8,676 nucleotides of DNA, taken from an uncultured Clostridia bacterium. Its GTDB lineage: Bacteria; Bacillota; Clostridia; Christensenellales; UBA3700. The notes below the pieces were generated by a model, which did no database searches, had not been told where the DNA came from, and was given only the letters and a program-made list of their open reading frames with translations. Shown here piece after piece: positions 6,180-8,676 of the stretch. The position numbers and the translations under genes were made by a program. Location: contig CAOKSY010000021.1 in the NCBI GenBank assembly GCA_948471525.1, positions 1 through 8,676 on the forward strand. The letters run 5' to 3'. The stretch's first letter is position 1; the number at the start of each line of letters is the position of its first letter.

Positions 6180-7049
6180 TTACCAAGCTTTGAATGAATC
6201 TTTGAGTACTTGTGTATAACTCATATCCGTCTTGTCGACATACGTCAAAGTGACGCAATAAGTTCTCTTAGATGAATTTCTAATAAACTGTTCCTGATAA
6301 ATTGTTACTTCCCTACCGGCAGAAGACAATGTATATTCCATTGTAATAAATACCGCGTCGGTATCATACTTTTGCAACGTACATTTTGCGTCGCTTACAG
6401 TTATTCCTATAGTTTCATATTGTTTGAGCAAAACTTCTTTATACTGATCTGCAGTCATCTGCAAATGAGCGTTCGACTTTACTTGATATGACATATTGAC
6501 GTTGTTTCCAGTAATTCCGTCTTCATAACTGAACACCAATCCGGCCGCTACTTGATTACTTTTGCTCCAAGTTTGGGGGATCAACATTTTGACTCCGTTG
6601 GTATCGTTTTGATATTGGGTATAGTTCTCCGGCGGATTGACCTTGATTCCGCATATGTCGCTGATAGCGGCGTTGTCGCTTGCGCTTACCTTTAGATTGC
6701 CGGTACCCGAAGTCAAAGCCTTGATCTTCACTTTGCCGTCCGAACCGACAGTATAGTTTATAAGATCACCCTTGGGAGCGGTAAACTCTACTTTTCCGCC
6801 TACGGGAGTGACAGTGCAACCGAGATCATACTCTTGACCTATTTCCAAAGTCAAAGTCTTTTCTGCAAAAGCTACGCTCTCCACCACTATAGGCGCATCG
6901 CCGCTTCCGTTATCTCCGCTGGGATTTTCATCACCGCTACCGGTATCTCCTCCCGGAGTTTTGCCGCCCGAGAAATCACAGGCAACCAGCATGAACAAAG
7001 AACAAATCATCGTCAATATCAATATCGATATGATAATTTTCTTTTTCAT
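6180..7049 (-). CDS. Surface lipoprotein with Ig-like and PsbP-like domains
   Basis: This is a 289-residue exported lipoprotein. A signal peptide (MKKK, then a hydrophobic core) ends in the lipobox LVAC (21-24), so Cys24 should be lipidated and anchored to the outer face of the membrane. Residues 25-53 are a flexible Gly/Ser/Asp linker with repeated GSGD. Residues about 55-137 form a bacterial Ig-like (BIG2-type) domain: VESVAFAEKTLTLEIGQEYDL, then VKIKALTSGTGNLKVSASD. The rest (about 141-289) resembles the PsbP/DcrB-like alpha-beta fold: GVKMLIPQTWSKS, a helix with DQYKEVLLKQYETIG, strands, and a final helix near VLKDSFKAW. The first two assignments are clear; the last is from pattern only. 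The ATG at 7047-7049 follows AAGGAGG by 12 bases, a rather long spacing. It has its own promoter and terminator, so it is monocistronic. Substrate or partner is unknown. Confidence 0.88.
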   Translation of the reverse strand: MKKKIIISILILTMICSLFMLVACDFSGGKTPGGDTGSGDENPSGDNGSGDAPIVVESVAFAEKTLTLEIGQEYDLGCTVTPVGGKVEFTAPKGDLINYTVGSDGKVKIKALTSGTGNLKVSASDNAAISDICGIKVNPPENYTQYQNDTNGVKMLIPQTWSKSNQVAAGLVFSYEDGITGNNVNMSYQVKSNAHLQMTADQYKEVLLKQYETIGITVSDAKCTLQKYDTDAVFITMEYTLSSAGREVTIYQEQFIRNSSKRTYCVTLTYVDKTDMSYTQVLKDSFKAW

Positions 7050-7162
7050 AATGAATTAATTCCTCCTTAAATCCGTAATTTTTCTTTTTCAAAAGTCAAT
7101 ATTTCGTATTATACTTTATCAAAAGCTTTATTATAGGATTTAATAATTTTTTAATTGAGACC

Positions 7163-7191
7163 AGTATAGCACTCGATCATTATAATTGCAA
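7163..7191 (-). promoter_or_regulatory. Sigma-A-type promoter of the lipoprotein gene
   Basis: On the minus strand TTGCAA (7186-7191) and TATACT (7163-7168) are separated by 17 bases, a good housekeeping promoter. Transcription would start near 7156, leaving an untranslated leader of about 105 bases. An overlapping alternative uses TTTACA (7204-7209) and a perfect TATAAT (7179-7184), but with a 19-base spacer. Further TATAAT hexamers lie at 7130-7135 and 7108-7113 without good partners. Confidence 0.6.
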
Positions 7192-7293
7192 GTCTTTCGA
7201 CCGTGTAAATTTACTATTCTTTTACATAAAAAATACTATTTTGACAAAGTCGCACATATCAAAATTTTTTATGCATAATTTCCCGCTGACTAT

Positions 7294-7329
7294 AAAAAAC
7301 GTACCGTCTCAATACCTGAGAACAGTACG
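7294..7329 (-). terminator. Strong intrinsic terminator behind the repeat element
   Basis: On the minus strand CGTACTG and TCTCA pair with TGAGA and CGGTACG: 12 pairs, one T-G wobble and one bulged base, around a GGTAT loop. Six T's (7294-7299) follow directly. It faces transcription coming from higher coordinates. The nearest coding end in that direction is at 7700, about 370 bases away, beyond the inverted-repeat element, which is unusually far for a terminator. Confidence 0.85.
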
Positions 7330-7346
7330 GTTATTTAAATCGATTA

Positions 7347-7522
7347 GATCTCTCCACTTCGGTCGAGATGACAGAAATTATAGTCAAATAAACAAATTTT
7401 ACAACGCATCTTTCGAGCGCGGAGAGTAGTTCGATTTTCGCTTTAGCCAGAGCGAGCAGCGGCGTCAAGTGTACTTGCCGCACACGACACAACTCCGTCA
7501 TCTCGACCGAAGTGGAGAGATC
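7347..7522. mobile_element. 176-bp MITE-like element with perfect 26-bp inverted ends
   Basis: The left end (7347-7372, starting GATCTCTCCACTTC) and right end (7497-7522) are exact reverse complements over 26 bases and enclose 124 bases. The interior has a smaller hairpin (7459-7481: GCGG and CAAGT pairing with ACTTG and CCGC, with a three-base bulge). The end sequence is the same repeat found at 179-204. There is no transposase, and I see no target-site duplication: the flanks read ATCGATTA on the left and AAAGTCAA on the right. It could be a miniature inverted-repeat element moved in trans, or two repeat copies inserted in opposite orientation. The paired ends could fold into a long RNA stem in either direction. 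Confidence 0.6.
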
Positions 7523-7620
7523 AAAGTCAATAATCCACCGTTGAGAGTCCAACAAAATACGGAGTGCATACGTAGTATTTTCGACTGGTCGGAATTAGGG
7601 CACGAACTCGACCGTCTTTT

Positions 7621-7653
7621 GTCACTATAGGATTTGCAGAATCCTATAGTGAC
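7621..7653. repeat. Perfect 14-bp stem-loop after the VEK-repeat gene
   Basis: GTCACTATAGGATT (7621-7634) and AATCCTATAGTGAC (7640-7653) are exact reverse complements around a five-base loop. It starts 47 bases past the stop of the gene ending at 7700. Neither strand shows a T-tract after it (minus strand continues AAAAGAC), so it is not a standard terminator. It may be a 3'-end stability element, a protein-binding palindrome, or another repeat remnant. Confidence 0.7.
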
Positions 7654-7699
7654 CGTATAGGTCGTGGTGAGCGCCAAGCGCCGTTATACGCGGTCGATC

Positions 7700-8676
7700 T
7701 TATCGCTTCATACTTTTCTGTTCCTTCAAATACTCCTGATACCTCTCGATCTGATCTTCCCTAAGATCTACCATTCTCTTTGCCGCATCAAGTGCCTGAA
7801 CGTCGCCGACCACGAGTTCGGTCTCCTTGACTTTTATCTTTGTTCCGTCTGATCCCGCGTCTCTTCTGATATCTTTGAAGTACTCGTCTTCCATCTTGAA
7901 CAATGCAACTGTAGTATCTTTCTTTACCGTAAGTTTGACCAAAGGATTTACCGAAGACTGTCCGAGCAAGATATAATACGTAGATTTCTTCTCCTTGCAC
8001 TTATCTTTGCTCATAGCATATGCCTTGAGAGTATCGAAATACTTCTTCTGTTCCTTACTCAATTTCGCATACGCTTCGTCGAGGGTAAGTCTGGGCGCAA
8101 CTGCTTTCTTAGGAGCAGTCGGCTTTGCCGCAGGCACTTCGACTACTTTCTCGACCACCTTTTCTACCGGCACTTCTACCTTGACCTCTTTCTCTACTAT
8201 CTTTTCTACAACTTTCTCCACTTCGACGGGAACTTCTACCCGCACTTCTTTTTCAACGATCTTCTCGACAGGTTTTTCAACGATCTTTTCGATGACCTTT
8301 TCCGAATTCTTGTCTGACGAAAGTTCCAAGATCTTCTCCATCAGTCTCTCTTGATTCTTGAGAAGTTGTTTGATCGTACTGTCGTTTTCTTCCGTTTTGG
8401 CTACTACTTTTAAAATAGTCTCATCCGCTTGCGCTACAGCTGGCGCAACGACTGTCTGCGCCTTAAGTTCGCGTATAGCTTCATTTAATTCTCTTAAAGT
8501 CTCGTCATTGACATTTGCAGAAGCAACTTCGCGCTCGATGACCTTTTCCGTAGGCCGTTCGGACAGTTTTTGCATTAGCATTTCATTTTGTTCAACCAGT
8601 CTCTGCACGAGTTCGTCGTTTGCAGACGCCTGTTGAGGCAAATACTGTTGCATATTCGGCAACATCGCCGTCATAG
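7700..8676 (-). CDS. Partial VEK-repeat coiled-coil protein with unnamed C-terminal domain
   Basis: The gene enters from beyond the right edge; 324 residues from an ATG at 8672-8674 are visible. That ATG is probably internal, because the frame stays open to the edge and no upstream ribosome site can be seen. The first 120 residues are helical, charged and Gln-rich. Residues about 124-180 are a Val-Glu-Lys tract in which EKIVEKEV(R/K)VEVPVE recurs with a 20-residue period (137-151 and 157-171). A Pro/Ala/Lys linker (181-194) leads to a compact domain (about 196-310) with LTLDEAYAKLSKEQKKYFDTLKAYA, then strands including NPLVKLTVKKDTTVALFKM and KIKVKETELVV, then a closing helix (DLREDQIERYQEYL). 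I recall similar domains in Clostridia hypothetical proteins but know no function. A structural or surface-linked scaffold is a guess. No Cys-rich or catalytic motif is seen. Confidence 0.85.
   Translation of the reverse strand, partial: MTAMLPNMQQYLPQQASANDELVQRLVEQNEMLMQKLSERPTEKVIEREVASANVNDETLRELNEAIRELKAQTVVAPAVAQADETILKVVAKTEENDSTIKQLLKNQERLMEKILELSSDKNSEKVIEKIVEKPVEKIVEKEVRVEVPVEVEKVVEKIVEKEVKVEVPVEKVVEKVVEVPAAKPTAPKKAVAPRLTLDEAYAKLSKEQKKYFDTLKAYAMSKDKCKEKKSTYYILLGQSSVNPLVKLTVKKDTTVALFKMEDEYFKDIRRDAGSDGTKIKVKETELVVGDVQALDAAKRMVDLREDQIERYQEYLKEQKSMKR
8147..8266 (-). repeat. Two 60-bp coding repeats in the VEK tract
   Basis: Codons 137-156 (8207-8266) and 157-176 (8147-8206) encode two copies of a 20-residue unit beginning EKIVEKEV. 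The first 15 residues differ only at Arg145/Lys165, while many codons differ synonymously (for example GAG/GAA, ATC/ATA, GTT/GTA). The repeat is therefore conserved as protein and is not a fresh DNA slippage product. Degenerate VEK units extend it on both sides. Confidence 0.75.

Larger units (their letters stand above)
7330..7699. other. Gene-free spacer holding a repeat element and stem-loop
   Basis: This 370-base part of the larger gene-free region (7050-7699) contains the inverted-repeat element (7347-7522) and the hairpin at 7621-7653. A 74-codon minus-strand frame covers the element, but its peptide is the usual spurious translation of this repeat family and it has no ribosome site. I see no RNA gene of known class and no further promoter here. 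The part below 7294 holds only the lipoprotein promoter and its leader. Confidence 0.6.

Noticed and set aside
7241..7277. Forward TTGACA at 7241-7246 considered as a promoter
   Set aside because: The position 17 bases downstream reads ATTTTT and no forward gene follows, so there is no usable -10 box or target.
7331..7555. 74-codon minus-strand frame over the inverted-repeat element
   Set aside because: The peptide is just the translation of the repeat (DLSTSVEMT at one end and ISTEVERS at the other). There is no ribosome site and no domain.
7621..7653. Perfect stem-loop as the terminator of the VEK-repeat gene
   Set aside because: The minus strand continues AAAAGACGG after the stem, with no U-run, so it lacks the second half of an intrinsic terminator. 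Listed instead as a stem-loop of unknown role.
8135..8305. Repetitive tract considered as a CRISPR array
   Set aside because: The periodicity is in-frame coding (VEK units) with no constant repeat and variable spacer pattern, and no cas gene is present.

Overview
The window looks like chromosomal DNA from a member of the Bacillota, most likely an uncultured, Clostridia-like gut lineage. The main evidence is the minus-strand order dnaG - rpoD - trmK - Nif3-family gene - C4 zinc-ribbon gene, an arrangement typical of Firmicutes. Supporting evidence is strong GGAGG-type ribosome binding sites, AT-rich intergenic DNA with intrinsic terminators, and copies of a short dispersed repeat whose spurious translations contain strings such as DLSASVEMT and VISTEVERS, which I recall from Firmicutes and other metagenome assemblies. 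The species assignment is an inference. All eight recognisable genes lie on the minus strand, so the window is transcribed from high to low coordinates.

Layout in the direction of transcription. (1) 8674-7700 is the 3' part of a gene that enters from beyond the right edge. It encodes a long helical protein with a Val-Glu-Lys-rich 20-residue repeat and a compact C-terminal domain that I cannot name. (2) 7699-7050 has no gene. It holds a perfect 14-bp stem-loop, a 176-bp segment bounded by perfect 26-bp inverted repeats, a strong minus-strand terminator, and the promoter of the next gene. (3) 7049-6180 is a monocistronic lipoprotein gene (lipobox, flexible linker, bacterial Ig-like domain, PsbP-like C-terminal domain) with its own terminator. 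(4) 5979-310 is a compact six-gene operon: primase DnaG, the housekeeping sigma factor RpoD/SigA, a TrmK-type tRNA methyltransferase, a Nif3-family metalloprotein, a coiled-coil zinc-ribbon protein and a small two-helix membrane protein. It ends at an intrinsic terminator at 251-285. (5) 250-1 has no gene and contains a tandem, degenerate pair of the same dispersed repeat directly behind that terminator.

The operon joins replication priming and transcription initiation (dnaG, rpoD) with tRNA modification and two conserved but poorly understood genes. Several junctions overlap or nearly touch, which suggests translational coupling. Shine-Dalgarno evidence moves the likely starts of rpoD and the Nif3-family gene inward from the longest reading frames. 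I found no CRISPR array, rRNA, tRNA, transposase or defence system. The most unusual material is the repeat-flanked 7294-7653 region and the uncharacterised VEK-repeat protein beside it.
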